NCBI RefSeq assembly: GCF_020171655.1
Contig: NZ_JAIVAC010000001.1
Span: 1,054,001 to 1,118,000 of the forward strand
DNA length: 64,000 nucleotides
Origin: Exiguobacterium aestuarii
GTDB lineage: Bacteria > Bacillota > Bacilli > Exiguobacteriales > Exiguobacteriaceae
Direction of reading: 5' to 3'
Positions within the stretch are counted from its first letter, which is position 1; each line of letters opens with the position of its first letter. The position numbers were made by a program, and so were the translations under genes. The notes beneath the pieces are model-generated. The model had not been told where the DNA came from. It searched no databases and was given only the letters and a program-made list of their open reading frames with translations. Shown one piece after another: positions 50,271-59,506 of this stretch.

Positions 50271-52436
50271 ATGCCCGACTATACGTACGAACATTTCAAC
50301 AATCGGGAACTTAGCTGGCTCGACTTCAACGAGCGTGTCCTCGAAGAAGCGGTGGACGATCGAAATCCGCTCATGGAACGACTGAAGTTTCTAGCAATTT
50401 TCAGTTCAAACTTAGATGAGTTTTATATGGTTCGTGTCGGAGGTTTAAAAGATGAGGTGCTCGCGGGGTTTAATCGTCCGGAAGACAAGACCGGACTCAC
50501 TCCGAAGCAACAGATTAAAGCCATCTCGATGCATGCTCAAGAACTTGTCGAGACACAGTATGCGACGTATAAGAAAATCACGAAACAATTATCCAATCAA
50601 AACGTGCGCTTTTTGCGGACGAAACATTTGAACAAGACGCAACAAGACTTTGTGAAAGAGTATTTCCGGACGCATGTATTTCCTGTCCTCACCCCAATTG
50701 CGGTGGATGCCTATCGTCCTTTCCCGATGCTGTTATCAAAATCATTAAATATTGCCGTTGAAATCGCTTCGAATGACGAAGGGAAAAAGCGACTCGCCCT
50801 CGTTCAAGTACCTTCTGTCCTACCCCGTTATCTTGAACTGCCTACAGATGACGAGGAACATACCGATTTGATTTTGCTCGAAGATTTGATCATTCAATTT
50901 ATCGATTCCCTATTTAAAGGGTTTGTCGTCGAATCGACGATGCCGTTCCGGATCACCCGTAACGCGGATATGCCTTTCCATGAGGAAGGGAGCCGCGATG
51001 TGTTGAAACAAATTGAAAAAGAGCTGAAAAAACGTCGCTATGGGGTCGCCATCCGGCTCGAAGTGCAGCAACGCTCATTACGAAAAGAACTGTTATTCAT
51101 GCTTCAAGATGTGCTTGATTTGCACGACCGTGACATTTTCATTGTGGATGGTCCGATTGATTTGACCTTCCTTTTCGGTATATATAGTCAAATCGGGATA
51201 GAATATGACGACATGATCAATGAGACGTTGATCCCATTTATCCCGGAAGGTCTTGAATCCGGAAAAGATTTATTCCAAAGTATCGCCAAACAAGATTATC
51301 TTCTTCACCACCCGTACCACTCGTTCGATCCAATCGTACGATTCATCGTCCAAGCCGCTAAAGATCCGAACGTACTGGCGATCAAACAAACGCTGTATCG
51401 GGTCTCTGGGGACTCTCCGATTATCAAGGCCTTAACCGATGCGGCCGAGAGCGGTAAACAAGTGACCGTCCTCGTCGAATTGAAAGCACGATTTGACGAA
51501 GAGAAAAATATTCAATGGGCCAAACAACTTGAAAAAGCAGGCGCCCACGTCATTTACGGTTATAAAGAACTTAAGACACATTCAAAAATCACACTCGTCG
51601 TACGTATTTTAGAAGGTGGTGTGTTGCAACGGTTCATTCACCTTGGAACGGGCAATTATAACGACTCTACGGCAAAACTGTACACAGATATCGGGCTCTT
51701 AACAACGAACGAGGAACTTGCTGAGGATGCCACGAACTTCTTCAACTGGCTATCCGGTTATGGAGAACGACCGTCTTGGCATCTATTCGAGACGTCACCT
51801 GACGATATGAAAGACTTCTTCCTCAACAAAATTGAAGAGGAAATCAAACTACACGAGAAATATGGGAACGGTAGAATCGTTGCAAAGATGAATTCGATTA
51901 CAGACCGGGCCATCATCACAAAATTGTATGACGCTTCGTCAGCAGGTGTGAAGATTGACTTGATCATCCGAGGAATCTGTTGTTTACGCCCGGGAATCAA
52001 AGGTGTTTCTGAAAATATTCGGGTAATCTCGATTATCGATCGGTATCTCGAACATTCACGTATCTTTTATTTCTATCAAAATGGTAAAGAAGACTTGTAT
52101 TGTTCTTCTGCAGACTGGATGACGCGCAATATGAAGAAGCGAATCGAGATTCTCTTCCCGATTCTCAATGCATCACATAAAACATACATCAAAGATATGA
52201 TGGCACTGCAACTTGTCGATAACGTGAAGGCGAGAAGGCAACGTTCCGACGGACGTTATGTATATGTGAAACGGGAGAACAATGAAGAAGAGATTCAATC
52301 TCAAATCATCATTCACCAATATACGGGAGGACGCTGGAACAACATCCCTAGCGTGTTCGAGCGAGAACCTTCAAACTGGGCTGAGCGCGAAGTTTTACGA
52401 CTCCGAGCTGAAAATGAGAAAATGACGGATGACTGA
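50271..52436 (+). CDS. ppk: Polyphosphate kinase 1
   Basis: 721-residue PPK1 that makes polyphosphate from ATP reversibly. N-domain with NRELSWLDFNERVLEEA, core with HHPYHSFDPIVRFI, and two phospholipase-D-like catalytic domains: the autophosphorylated His in YKELKTHSKITLV and the second His in YLEHSRIFYF, with LGTGNYND between. All active residues are present. The adjacency of ppx allows balanced polyphosphate turnover. Confidence 0.95.
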   Translation: MPDYTYEHFNNRELSWLDFNERVLEEAVDDRNPLMERLKFLAIFSSNLDEFYMVRVGGLKDEVLAGFNRPEDKTGLTPKQQIKAISMHAQELVETQYATYKKITKQLSNQNVRFLRTKHLNKTQQDFVKEYFRTHVFPVLTPIAVDAYRPFPMLLSKSLNIAVEIASNDEGKKRLALVQVPSVLPRYLELPTDDEEHTDLILLEDLIIQFIDSLFKGFVVESTMPFRITRNADMPFHEEGSRDVLKQIEKELKKRRYGVAIRLEVQQRSLRKELLFMLQDVLDLHDRDIFIVDGPIDLTFLFGIYSQIGIEYDDMINETLIPFIPEGLESGKDLFQSIAKQDYLLHHPYHSFDPIVRFIVQAAKDPNVLAIKQTLYRVSGDSPIIKALTDAAESGKQVTVLVELKARFDEEKNIQWAKQLEKAGAHVIYGYKELKTHSKITLVVRILEGGVLQRFIHLGTGNYNDSTAKLYTDIGLLTTNEELAEDATNFFNWLSGYGERPSWHLFETSPDDMKDFFLNKIEEEIKLHEKYGNGRIVAKMNSITDRAIITKLYDASSAGVKIDLIIRGICCLRPGIKGVSENIRVISIIDRYLEHSRIFYFYQNGKEDLYCSSADWMTRNMKKRIEILFPILNASHKTYIKDMMALQLVDNVKARRQRSDGRYVYVKRENNEEEIQSQIIIHQYTGGRWNNIPSVFEREPSNWAEREVLRLRAENEKMTDD

Positions 52437-52444
52437 TGTTAGAC

Positions 52445-52505
52445 TTCTCAAATTGAGAAAGTCATTGTATAATGAATGCGATTCAGTCATTATAAAGCGC
52501 TTTCA
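52445..52505 (+). promoter_or_regulatory. XapX promoter with palindromic operator and cre-like box
   Basis: TTCTCA (52445-52450) and TATAAT (52468-52473), 17-bp spacer. The -35 box begins the inverted repeat TTCTCAA-A-TTGAGAA (52445-52459). Downstream, ATAAAGCGCTTTCA (52492-52505) matches cre at 12 of 14 on the minus strand. Confidence 0.55.
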
Positions 52506-52529
52506 TTAGAAGATACGGAGGAATCATAC

Positions 52530-52700
52530 ATGCAAGAAATTCTGCTTTCACTACTCGCTGGCTTAATTTGTGGCGCCATCTTTACAGCACTCAAATTGCC
52601 ATTGCCAGCCCCGCCTGTATTACCAGGTGTCGTCGGAATCTTCGGGGTCTTCCTCGGGATGAAAGTATATCAATTCGTCGTGGCAAACTGGCCATTCTAA
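52530..52700 (+). CDS. XapX (DUF1427) small membrane protein
   Basis: 56 residues from the ATG at 52530 behind ACGGAGGAATC. Two hydrophobic helices (about 3-21 and 33-52) around the proline-rich LKLPLPAPPVLPGVVGIFGVFLG turn (part quoted), the signature of XapX/DUF1427 proteins. They are found near xanthosine genes in E. coli, but their role is unknown and no nucleoside gene is adjacent here. It is a single-gene unit with its own controlled promoter and terminator. Confidence 0.83.
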   Translation: MQEILLSLLAGLICGAIFTALKLPLPAPPVLPGVVGIFGVFLGMKVYQFVVANWPF

Positions 52701-52731
52701 AAAAACGATGCCTCTCAGGCATCGTTTTTTT
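52699..52731. terminator. Bidirectional terminator of the XapX gene and the convergent HNH-like gene
   Basis: AAAAAACGATGCCT-CTC-AGGCATCGTTTTTT, overlapping both stop codons. Confidence 0.92.
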
Positions 52732-53299
52732 AGTCTAACGTATGAATCGCTTTATGACAGGTTGGACACACCCAAATTCCGTGGTCATCTTGCAGATGAT
52801 ATTCCATCAGTTTCGATGCATCGTTTCCGTATCGTTCGAAAAGATTGATCTCACAAACCGAGCACGTTGTCACCGGAGCATAGGGAGCGACAAGGTTCTC
52901 CCGAAACAAATGCGCTTCATAATCCTCTTTTGTCCATTTCGATGAGGGAACATGGTATCCATCCATCCATTTCTGATGAATCGACTCATACGGTTCACCC
53001 GCCTCATACATCCCTATTTTCAAAAGCGGATGATGGAAATGAAGTTGGATTAAATCGACCAAGCTATACGTCGCCATCTCTTCCTTCTCAGCGCCAAGCC
53101 AGTATGGATCGTCAGGTTGTTCAATCATTTCCACTAACAATACCTCTGCCTCTGCCACAATCCCATGTCCCATCACTTCGATGAACGCTGTCGGGGTCGT
53201 CACGGACCCTTTCACATAAACGGGACTCTGTTCAAGAAAATAGGTCGGGAATGCGTTCCAGACATCATATCGATTCGGATCGACCTGAAGGATCGCCAT
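52730..53299 (-). CDS. Orphan protein with degenerate HNH (McrA-like) C-terminus
   Basis: 189 residues. The C-terminal 48 residues resemble an HNH/McrA zinc unit: CSVCEINLFERYG, then EYHLQDDHG where active HNH enzymes have E-x-HH, and finally CPTCHKAIH. The four cysteines and last histidines can still bind zinc, but the second His of the catalytic pair is Leu. The N-terminal 135 residues (with EVMGHGIVAEAEVLLVEM) match nothing I recognise. It lies 3 bp upstream of nfo in transcription terms reversed: nfo is upstream and this gene follows it, so it may belong to a repair-related unit. Confidence 0.65.
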   Translation of the reverse strand: MAILQVDPNRYDVWNAFPTYFLEQSPVYVKGSVTTPTAFIEVMGHGIVAEAEVLLVEMIEQPDDPYWLGAEKEEMATYSLVDLIQLHFHHPLLKIGMYEAGEPYESIHQKWMDGYHVPSSKWTKEDYEAHLFRENLVAPYAPVTTCSVCEINLFERYGNDASKLMEYHLQDDHGIWVCPTCHKAIHTLD

Positions 53300-53302
53300 C
53301 GC

Positions 53303-54205
53303 TTATTGATGAGAAAGCGTGAAGCGTTCACGCCATTCTGGATCAAATTGATTCGCACGGAACATCTCGATTTCTTGTTTATAAGGTGCCACTTTCGTTT
53401 TTTCACTAACAGGGATGTATGGTGTCTCTAAAATTTTTGGCAGATGTGCAAATGCCTCATGATGAATGATTCGATTTAATGTATCGAATCCAATCTCACC
53501 ATACCCGATATTTTCGTGCCGGTCTTTTCTCGCACCGCGCACGTTTTTTGAATCATTCACATGAATCACACCGAGACGGTCGAGACCGACGATTCGATCG
53601 AATTCTTCAATCACTCCGTCCAAATCACCGACTAAGTCGTAGCCTGCATCATGTACGTGACACGTATCAAAACAGACAGAGAGACGATCATTGTGTGTGA
53701 CGCCGTCTATGATTGTTGCCAATTCTTCGAAAGTCTTTCCGAGCTCGCTTCCCTTCCCTGCCATCGTCTCAAGCGCAATCTTAACCTGTTCGTCACCAGT
53801 CAACACTTCATTCAGTCCTTCAATGATCCGGGCAAGACCAATGTCTTCCCCGGCACCAACATGAGCCCCTGGGTGAAGAACGACATGGCGAGCAACTTGG
53901 AGTGCTTCAGCACGCTTCAACTCTTGTGTCAAAAATGAAACGGCCAATTCGAACGTCTCAGGTTTTGTCGTATTTCCGAGGTTAATGATATAAGGTGCAT
54001 GGACGACAATCTCTTCGATATCGTGAGCAGCCATATGTGTGAGTGCAGCCTCGATATTCAAATCCTCAATCGGCTTTCGACGTGTATTTTGAGGAGCTCC
54101 CGTATACACCATCATCGTATTCGCCCCATATGAAACAGCCTCTTCACTACCTGCAAGTAGCATTTTTTTACCTGATACCGAAACGTGTGAACCTATTTTT
54201 AACAT
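53303..54205 (-). CDS. nfo: Endonuclease IV (AP endonuclease)
   Basis: Cleaves abasic sites in base excision repair. 300 residues from the third of three consecutive ATGs (54203-54205), giving the typical [17 protein letters not shown] start; the GAAGGGAAG site is 7 bp upstream. Trinuclear zinc ligands: His in VLHPGAHVG, Glu in ALETMAGKG, Asp and His in [13 protein letters not shown], Asp and His in VIHVNDSK, His in [11 protein letters not shown] and Glu in LETPY. Upstream neighbour is cshB, as in Bacillus. Confidence 0.95.
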   Translation of the reverse strand: MLKIGSHVSVSGKKMLLAGSEEAVSYGANTMMVYTGAPQNTRRKPIEDLNIEAALTHMAAHDIEEIVVHAPYIINLGNTTKPETFELAVSFLTQELKRAEALQVARHVVLHPGAHVGAGEDIGLARIIEGLNEVLTGDEQVKIALETMAGKGSELGKTFEELATIIDGVTHNDRLSVCFDTCHVHDAGYDLVGDLDGVIEEFDRIVGLDRLGVIHVNDSKNVRGARKDRHENIGYGEIGFDTLNRIIHHEAFAHLPKILETPYIPVSEKTKVAPYKQEIEMFRANQFDPEWRERFTLSHQ

Positions 54206-54245
54206 CATCATCTTCCCTTCATAAGCTTCTATCTTCAGTTTACAC

Positions 54246-54280
54246 AAAAAGAAGAACCGACTCCAAGAAGTCGATTCTTC
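54246..54280 (-). terminator. Terminator of cshB
   Basis: AAGAATCGACT...AGTCGGTTCTT with a 6-nt loop and TTTTTG on the minus strand. Confidence 0.82.
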
Positions 54281-54286
54281 AAACGA

Positions 54287-55630
54287 TTAACGCTTGTTTT
54301 TCTTACGAGCAGCACGACGATCCGAGCGCTGCTGTTGCATGTGCTCGCGTGAAGCCGTCTCTTTTAACTTATACTTAAATTTCTTCTTATAGCCAGGTTT
54401 GACTTTCTTCTTCGCCTTCTTGATTTCACCGGCCATACGACTATGTGCCGTATGTGAGACTTTCATCTTCCGGTCCGTTTGGCGACGACGACGTGTTTTG
54501 ATTGGCTGAATCGAACCATTGCGCAAGTCCACGTGTGTGAATTCGAACCCTCGTTCTTCTAGTCGGTTGATTGGTCCATTTTCATGGTCCTCATACAATG
54601 TGTATGCCTCACCAGATGCGCCCGCACGACCTGTACGACCGACACGGTGCGTGTAGAAGTCAAGGTCTTTCGGAATCCCATGGTTGATGACGTGAGAAAC
54701 GCCTGAGATGTCGATTCCTCGAGCTGCCAAGTCTGTAGCAATCACGTATTGATACTTCGCGTCATTAATGTCCTTGATGGCTTGTTTACGGCGACGTGCC
54801 TGCATGTCCCCGTGTAACGTACCGACATTCAGTCCCGCTTCACGGAATGATGTCTCCAATTCATCCGCTTCTTGTTTCGTATTAGTGAATACGAGACAGA
54901 CGAACGGATTGATTGCTTTTGCAATTTCGACGGTCAATTCCTTACGGTCACGGTGACGTACCGGAATGACGTGGTGCTTGATTTTTGGTGCGACACGATG
55001 TTCCGGGCTCGCTTCAGCAAAGCGCGGGTCGTGCAAGTAACGCTTCAAGAACGGCTCGAGTTTCTCAGGGATCGTCGCTGAGAAGACCATCGTTTGAAGT
55101 TTTTCTGGAAGTGATTGCGCGATGCGGTCAACTTCCGGCAAAAATCCCATATCGAGCATTTGGTCAGCTTCATCGACAACGAAATGCGTCACTTTATGCG
55201 GGAACAATGCTTGTGCTTTCATCAAGTCAAGGATTCGTCCCGGTGTCCCGATAATGAGTTGTGGTGGATTTTTCATCTTATCGATTTGACGTTCGCGGTC
55301 TGTTCCTCCGACAATCAAACTTGATTTGATGTAATCCGGATTCTTAATGAGGATTGACTTTAATTCTTCATGAATCTGCCATGCGAGTTCACGTGTCGGT
55401 GCGACAACGATCGCTTGGACAGATTCCTCTTCTGGGTTGATCGCTTCTACGATCGGTAATAGGAACGCAAGTGTTTTCCCCGTTCCTGTCTGTGATTTCC
55501 CAATAATATCTCGACCATTCAGTGCAGCCGGAATAATCCGTGCTTGTATATCGGTCGGTTTCGTGATGCGTTTTTCTGTTAACGCATCAATCATAAACGG
55601 TAGCAATTTGAACTGTTGGAAGCTGTTCAA
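54287..55630 (-). CDS. cshB: DEAD-box RNA helicase CshB
   Basis: 447-residue helicase for RNA unwinding, commonly needed in cold. Q-motif region ITKPTDIQARIIPAAL, motif I SQTGTGKT, Ia APTRELAWQ, GG, Ib TPGR, II VDEADQML, III SATI, IV VFTNTK, V ATDLAARGID and VI HRVGRTGRAG are all present. The tail (from about 370) is highly basic, with KKAKKKVKPGYKKKFKYK. Start is TTG at 55628-55630, 8 bp after AGGAGG; an upstream GTG overlaps that site. Consensus-like promoter upstream. Confidence 0.94.
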   Translation of the reverse strand: MNSFQQFKLLPFMIDALTEKRITKPTDIQARIIPAALNGRDIIGKSQTGTGKTLAFLLPIVEAINPEEESVQAIVVAPTRELAWQIHEELKSILIKNPDYIKSSLIVGGTDRERQIDKMKNPPQLIIGTPGRILDLMKAQALFPHKVTHFVVDEADQMLDMGFLPEVDRIAQSLPEKLQTMVFSATIPEKLEPFLKRYLHDPRFAEASPEHRVAPKIKHHVIPVRHRDRKELTVEIAKAINPFVCLVFTNTKQEADELETSFREAGLNVGTLHGDMQARRRKQAIKDINDAKYQYVIATDLAARGIDISGVSHVINHGIPKDLDFYTHRVGRTGRAGASGEAYTLYEDHENGPINRLEERGFEFTHVDLRNGSIQPIKTRRRRQTDRKMKVSHTAHSRMAGEIKKAKKKVKPGYKKKFKYKLKETASREHMQQQRSDRRAARKKNKR

Positions 55631-55663
55631 TCGATACACCTCCTGTTTCTTTCCACTTTTCCT

Positions 55664-55691
55664 AGCATAGCGGAATCAAATCATTTGTCAA
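55664..55691 (-). promoter_or_regulatory. SigA promoter of cshB
   Basis: Consensus TTGACA (55686-55691) and TATGCT (55664-55669) with a 16-bp spacer on the minus strand, directly after the stop of the upstream binding-protein gene. Confidence 0.75.
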
Positions 55692-56630
55692 TCAATCTTT
55701 TGCCACGCCTTCATATAAATAACTCGACGAATAATAGTGCTTGGCAATTTTCTTTCCATTTAAATGTTGTTCGAGCGCTTTAAAGCCGACTTCCATCATC
55801 TCATTCGGGGACTGTACGACAGTCGCATTGACCTTCCCATTTTGAATGAGTGGATAAATATCAGAAATGCCATCCACCGATACGATCGTCTTGTCCGATA
55901 AGTCATGACTTTCTAAAGCTCGGACGACACCGAACGTATTATCGTCATTGTGCGAAAAGACGGCATCAAATGGAATTTCTTCTTCTAACCAACGTGACAT
56001 CTCAATCTCTGCTTGGAACGTATCATAGTTCCCCGTGACGGAGGCAATGATTTCGAATTGGTCGGCATTCGCTTTTTCGTACTCCCGAATCCCAAGACTG
56101 CGGTCCATCGTGGAGCGTACCTTCGGCGTACCCCTCACCTCGACGACACGAATCGGTCGATCCAAATCACTATATTTTGCGGCAATTTGTTCCGCTGCCA
56201 TCCGGCCGATATCGACATTGTCGGAGACAACCGATGTCAAGACACTCGGATGATCAATCATTCGGTCAATCGCAATAATCGGGATATTTTCTCGTTTTGC
56301 ACGTTCTAACGACGGTTGAATGAACGTGTCATCGAGCGTCGTCAAGAAGATGGCCTCAACACCCCGATCAATCAAGGAGTCCAATTTTTCTTTTTCTAAC
56401 ACGCGCGAATCTTCACTCGTCGTGGGAATCGGAATAAATCCTTTTTGGTTGGCCGTATGAACGAAGGAGTCTAACAGCTTGTTCGCATGCTCATGTTTAT
56501 CGCTGACGAACACGAATCCGACTTCTTTCTCATCTGTTTTTTGCTCCGGTAATTGAATCGATGTGATCAGAAGGATTGTCATGGCCCAAACGATTGGTAA
56601 CCAGAGCCAATAATGTTTGAGCGTTTTCAT
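55692..56630 (-). CDS. Membrane-anchored periplasmic-binding (sugar-type) sensor protein
   Basis: 312 residues with the LacI/RbsB-type binding fold: VGFVFVSDKHEHANKLLDSF, ERAKRENIPIIAIDR, VSDNVDIGRMAAEQIA and VFSHNDDNTFGVVRAL. The N-terminal hydrophobic segment (about 8-26) has no lipobox cysteine and no clear cleavage site, so it is probably an uncleaved anchor. No ABC transporter genes are near; instead it overlaps by 4 bp the upstream histidine kinase gene. It is therefore likely a ligand co-sensor of that kinase, comparable to the known XylFII-LytS arrangement in clostridia. Ligand unknown. Confidence 0.8.
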   Translation of the reverse strand: MKTLKHYWLWLPIVWAMTILLITSIQLPEQKTDEKEVGFVFVSDKHEHANKLLDSFVHTANQKGFIPIPTTSEDSRVLEKEKLDSLIDRGVEAIFLTTLDDTFIQPSLERAKRENIPIIAIDRMIDHPSVLTSVVSDNVDIGRMAAEQIAAKYSDLDRPIRVVEVRGTPKVRSTMDRSLGIREYEKANADQFEIIASVTGNYDTFQAEIEMSRWLEEEIPFDAVFSHNDDNTFGVVRALESHDLSDKTIVSVDGISDIYPLIQNGKVNATVVQSPNEMMEVGFKALEQHLNGKKIAKHYYSSSYLYEGVAKD

Positions 56631-58390
56631 GATGGATCTCTCCTTGGAATTTTGATCAACATCGCTGTTCCTTTGTCGACGACGCTATCAATTTCCATCG
56701 ATCCGTTCACACTCTTCAAGTATTCTTGAATCATGTAAATCCCAAGACCGTTTCCGTTGTCTTTCGTCGTGTTGAATGCCGAACCGACTGTCTTGAGTTG
56801 TTCTTCTGTCATCCCAATCCCGTTATCTTCAATTAAGAACCGATATTCCTGCTCCGTAAAGAGGACGGTCACGACAACACTTCCCTCTGCGCCTTTCGAC
56901 TCGACAGCCTCGACCGCGTTTTTGAACAGGTTATAGATGATTTGAACGAGCATATCGAACGAGGCATAGAAAGGAGGCATGTCATTCGGAACGAGTAATT
57001 CCCACTTGGTCGGACGCTTATAACATTCAGCATCCATCAAGAATTCGAGTCGCTTCGCAAAGTCTAACATATCAATCCATTCTTCGTCTCTTCCTGCCTG
57101 ATCAGGTTTGGCGAGTGTCAGCATCGTCGAGATTAAATCATTCGCCCGCTCCAACTCTTTGATGGCGACGTCTACCATGTCTTTATTGCTTTGTCCTTCT
57201 CGTGCCAACTGTAAGGTGATATGCACCGGTGTGAGCGGGTTTCGAATCTCATGGGCAATCCCGGCTGCCAATTGTCCAAGTGACGCTAGCTTTTCTTGGT
57301 GCAAGATCAATTGTTGCTGGCTCAACTGTTCACGCCTTGATGTTTCCATCCGCTGAGCGTAATCGTTATACGTATCCAGTAACGTCTCGACTTCTTTTGA
57401 ACCGGTCCTCTCGAGCGTGATGGCACCGAGTGACTGTTGCTTCTTGATCTGATTGACAAGTTCGACGAGCGGGTTGGTCAACGTTCGCGAGAGCAACAAT
57501 CCGACAAGGATGCTCAAGAAGAACGTCACAAGCGCAATCATCAAGTACTGCCAACGCGTATCGTAGACCGTCTCATATACGGAGTCGTTCTGATGTTTTG
57601 CAAGCATACTCCAGCCACTGACTCGCGCATCCGGTTCGTACATCATCGTGTCTTCTTCCGTACTTAAAATCGTACGTGTACTCCGTCCTAGCACGTCGTC
57701 AATGACTTCACGTGACACGCGACGTTCTGCATCTGTGACCAAATTGAACGACGTCGTCAATACTTCTCCTTGTTCATCTAACAGGTAAAGAATCATGTCA
57801 TCATTCGCTGACTCGAGCGACCGACGGTACAAGTCAGAGTTGAGCACACTGATGCTTCCCCCAAAAATACCGATTGGTCGGTTGTCTTCAATGACGGGAA
57901 CATATAAGAACGTTCCCATGTCCCCACTAATCATGATAGGGTCACTCATATATAATTCTTTTCCACTCGCAGTCAATACTTCTGCGAACTTGGGGTCCCG
58001 TTTAATCACAGAAGAGGAAACTTGACGCTCAGAATACCATTTAAACGAATTCTTGCTGACATCATAATAAAAAATCGATGTAAAACTCGTTCGTTGATTT
58101 AAATACCCTGTCCGGATACGTTCTTCAATCCACGGTTCGTTCCCGACATAAGCTCCAAGATAAACCAAATCCTCATACAATTTACCGAGTCGAGACTCGA
58201 CATTTTCAATGCTATCGTCAATCGCATAGTCAAATTGCTCTTTCGCCAGCTCTTCTGCACGAGACACCGTGACGCGATCAGCAGAAAATGCAAGTGACGA
58301 GATAACAAGTGCTAGAATAATGATGATAATAAACGTAATTTGGAAAAAATATGATTTTCTAAGTTCACGTAACTGTTTCATTCGATTCAC
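56627..58390 (-). CDS. Sensor histidine kinase (dCache-HAMP-HisKA-HATPase), orphan
   Basis: 587 residues. Helix 1 (about 14-34), extracellular dCache-like sensor (40-285, with IFYYDVSKNSFKWYSER and GIFGGSISVLN), helix 2 (288-310), HAMP (311-365), phosphoacceptor His in LAAGIAHEIRNPLTP, N-box NLFKNAVEAV, G1 DNGIGM and G2 GNGLGIYM. All kinase motifs are intact. Start is GTG, 6 bp after AGGAGG, with an extended -10 promoter TGCTATAAT. No response regulator gene is adjacent. The overlapping gene encodes an anchored binding protein, which suggests a two-protein sensor. Confidence 0.88.
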   Translation of the reverse strand: MNRMKQLRELRKSYFFQITFIIIIILALVISSLAFSADRVTVSRAEELAKEQFDYAIDDSIENVESRLGKLYEDLVYLGAYVGNEPWIEERIRTGYLNQRTSFTSIFYYDVSKNSFKWYSERQVSSSVIKRDPKFAEVLTASGKELYMSDPIMISGDMGTFLYVPVIEDNRPIGIFGGSISVLNSDLYRRSLESANDDMILYLLDEQGEVLTTSFNLVTDAERRVSREVIDDVLGRSTRTILSTEEDTMMYEPDARVSGWSMLAKHQNDSVYETVYDTRWQYLMIALVTFFLSILVGLLLSRTLTNPLVELVNQIKKQQSLGAITLERTGSKEVETLLDTYNDYAQRMETSRREQLSQQQLILHQEKLASLGQLAAGIAHEIRNPLTPVHITLQLAREGQSNKDMVDVAIKELERANDLISTMLTLAKPDQAGRDEEWIDMLDFAKRLEFLMDAECYKRPTKWELLVPNDMPPFYASFDMLVQIIYNLFKNAVEAVESKGAEGSVVVTVLFTEQEYRFLIEDNGIGMTEEQLKTVGSAFNTTKDNGNGLGIYMIQEYLKSVNGSMEIDSVVDKGTAMLIKIPRRDPS

Positions 58391-58415
58391 GATGTCCCTC
58401 CTTTCTAACCTAAAA

Positions 58416-58424
58416 ATTATAGCA
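58416..58424 (-). promoter_or_regulatory. Extended -10 promoter of the histidine kinase gene
   Basis: Minus strand TGCTATAAT (58416-58424): consensus TATAAT with the TGN extension, about 26 bp upstream of the GTG start. No good -35 at 17 bp. Confidence 0.5.
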
Positions 58425-58510
58425 TGAATACACGCAAATCTTTTCGTATTTTCGAAACAATGTTAGACTAATACGTATGAAAGCACTTCGAAAGGAGCCT
58501 TCGTCTTCAT

Positions 58511-59464
58511 ATGAAAGTTAAAAAAATTAGTCCACGCGGATATTGCTATGGTGTCGTTGATGCCATGAAACTCGCAAATGAGGCAGTTGCAAATCCAGAT
58601 TTGCCACGCCCGATTCATATACTCGGAATGATTGTCCATAACCGTCATGTCACACAGGCGTTCGAGGATCTCGGTGTCAAAACCGTTGACGGTGAGGACC
58701 GGATGCAGGCGCTTGAAACCATCGACCGCGGAACGGTCGTCTTCACGGCGCACGGGATTTCCCCACTCGTCCGTAAACGTGCCATTGAAAAGGGATTGAC
58801 GATTGTTGATGCCTCTTGTCCTGACGTCCTCGTCACACACGACTTGATTCGGGAAAAAACAGCCGAAGGATATGACGTCATCTATATTGGGAAACATGGC
58901 CACCCAGAACCAGAGGGCGCGATTGGAGTCGCACCGAACCATGTTCATTTGATTCAATATGACCATGAAATCGATCAGTTACCAAGTCGGTTATTCGATC
59001 GGAAAATTCTCGTGACGAACCAGACGACGATGAGCCAATGGGATGTCTCTGCACTGATTGAAACGATTCAGGCCCGCTATCCACACGTTGAAGTGCATAA
59101 CGAAATTTGTAATGCGACTCAAGTTCGTCAAGAAGCCGTGGCCGAACAAGCCGGAGACTGCGAATTATTAATCGTCGTCGGCGATCCAAAATCAAATAAC
59201 TCGAATCGCTTGGCGCAAGTTTCTAAAGAGATTGCCGGCACAAATGCATATCGCATCGGCGATTTGAGCGAACTTGATTTGAACTGGCTTGAGGGCGTCG
59301 AAACCGTCGCCGTGACATCTGGTGCCTCTACACCGACACCGATCACGAAAAAGGTCATTGATTTCTTGTCACAGTACGATCCAGAAGATTTGAGTACGCA
59401 CGATAAAACACCATATCTCGAACTTCGCAGTATTTTACCGAAAGTAAAGGCATTGCGTAAGTGA
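58511..59464 (+). CDS. ispH: 4-hydroxy-3-methylbut-2-enyl diphosphate reductase
   Basis: Last enzyme of the MEP pathway, a 4Fe-4S protein of 317 residues. Cluster cysteines are in [19 protein letters not shown] and [11 protein letters not shown]; His in MIVHNRHVT and FTAHGIS and the Glu in [12 protein letters not shown] are the substrate residues; [12 protein letters not shown] closes the site. The AAGGAG site is 13 bp from the ATG, which is unusually long, but no nearer start fits the family. Divergent from the kinase gene. Confidence 0.95.
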   Translation: MKVKKISPRGYCYGVVDAMKLANEAVANPDLPRPIHILGMIVHNRHVTQAFEDLGVKTVDGEDRMQALETIDRGTVVFTAHGISPLVRKRAIEKGLTIVDASCPDVLVTHDLIREKTAEGYDVIYIGKHGHPEPEGAIGVAPNHVHLIQYDHEIDQLPSRLFDRKILVTNQTTMSQWDVSALIETIQARYPHVEVHNEICNATQVRQEAVAEQAGDCELLIVVGDPKSNNSNRLAQVSKEIAGTNAYRIGDLSELDLNWLEGVETVAVTSGASTPTPITKKVIDFLSQYDPEDLSTHDKTPYLELRSILPKVKALRK

Positions 59465-59465
59465 A

Positions 59466-59503
59466 CGAATCCCCCATTCTCAACGAGAAAATGGGGGATT
59501 TTT
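59466..59503 (+). terminator. Terminator of ispH
   Basis: AATCCCCCATT...AATGGGGGATT with seven Ts on the plus strand; the minus-strand side has no T-run. Confidence 0.9.
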
Positions 59504-59506
59504 TTG

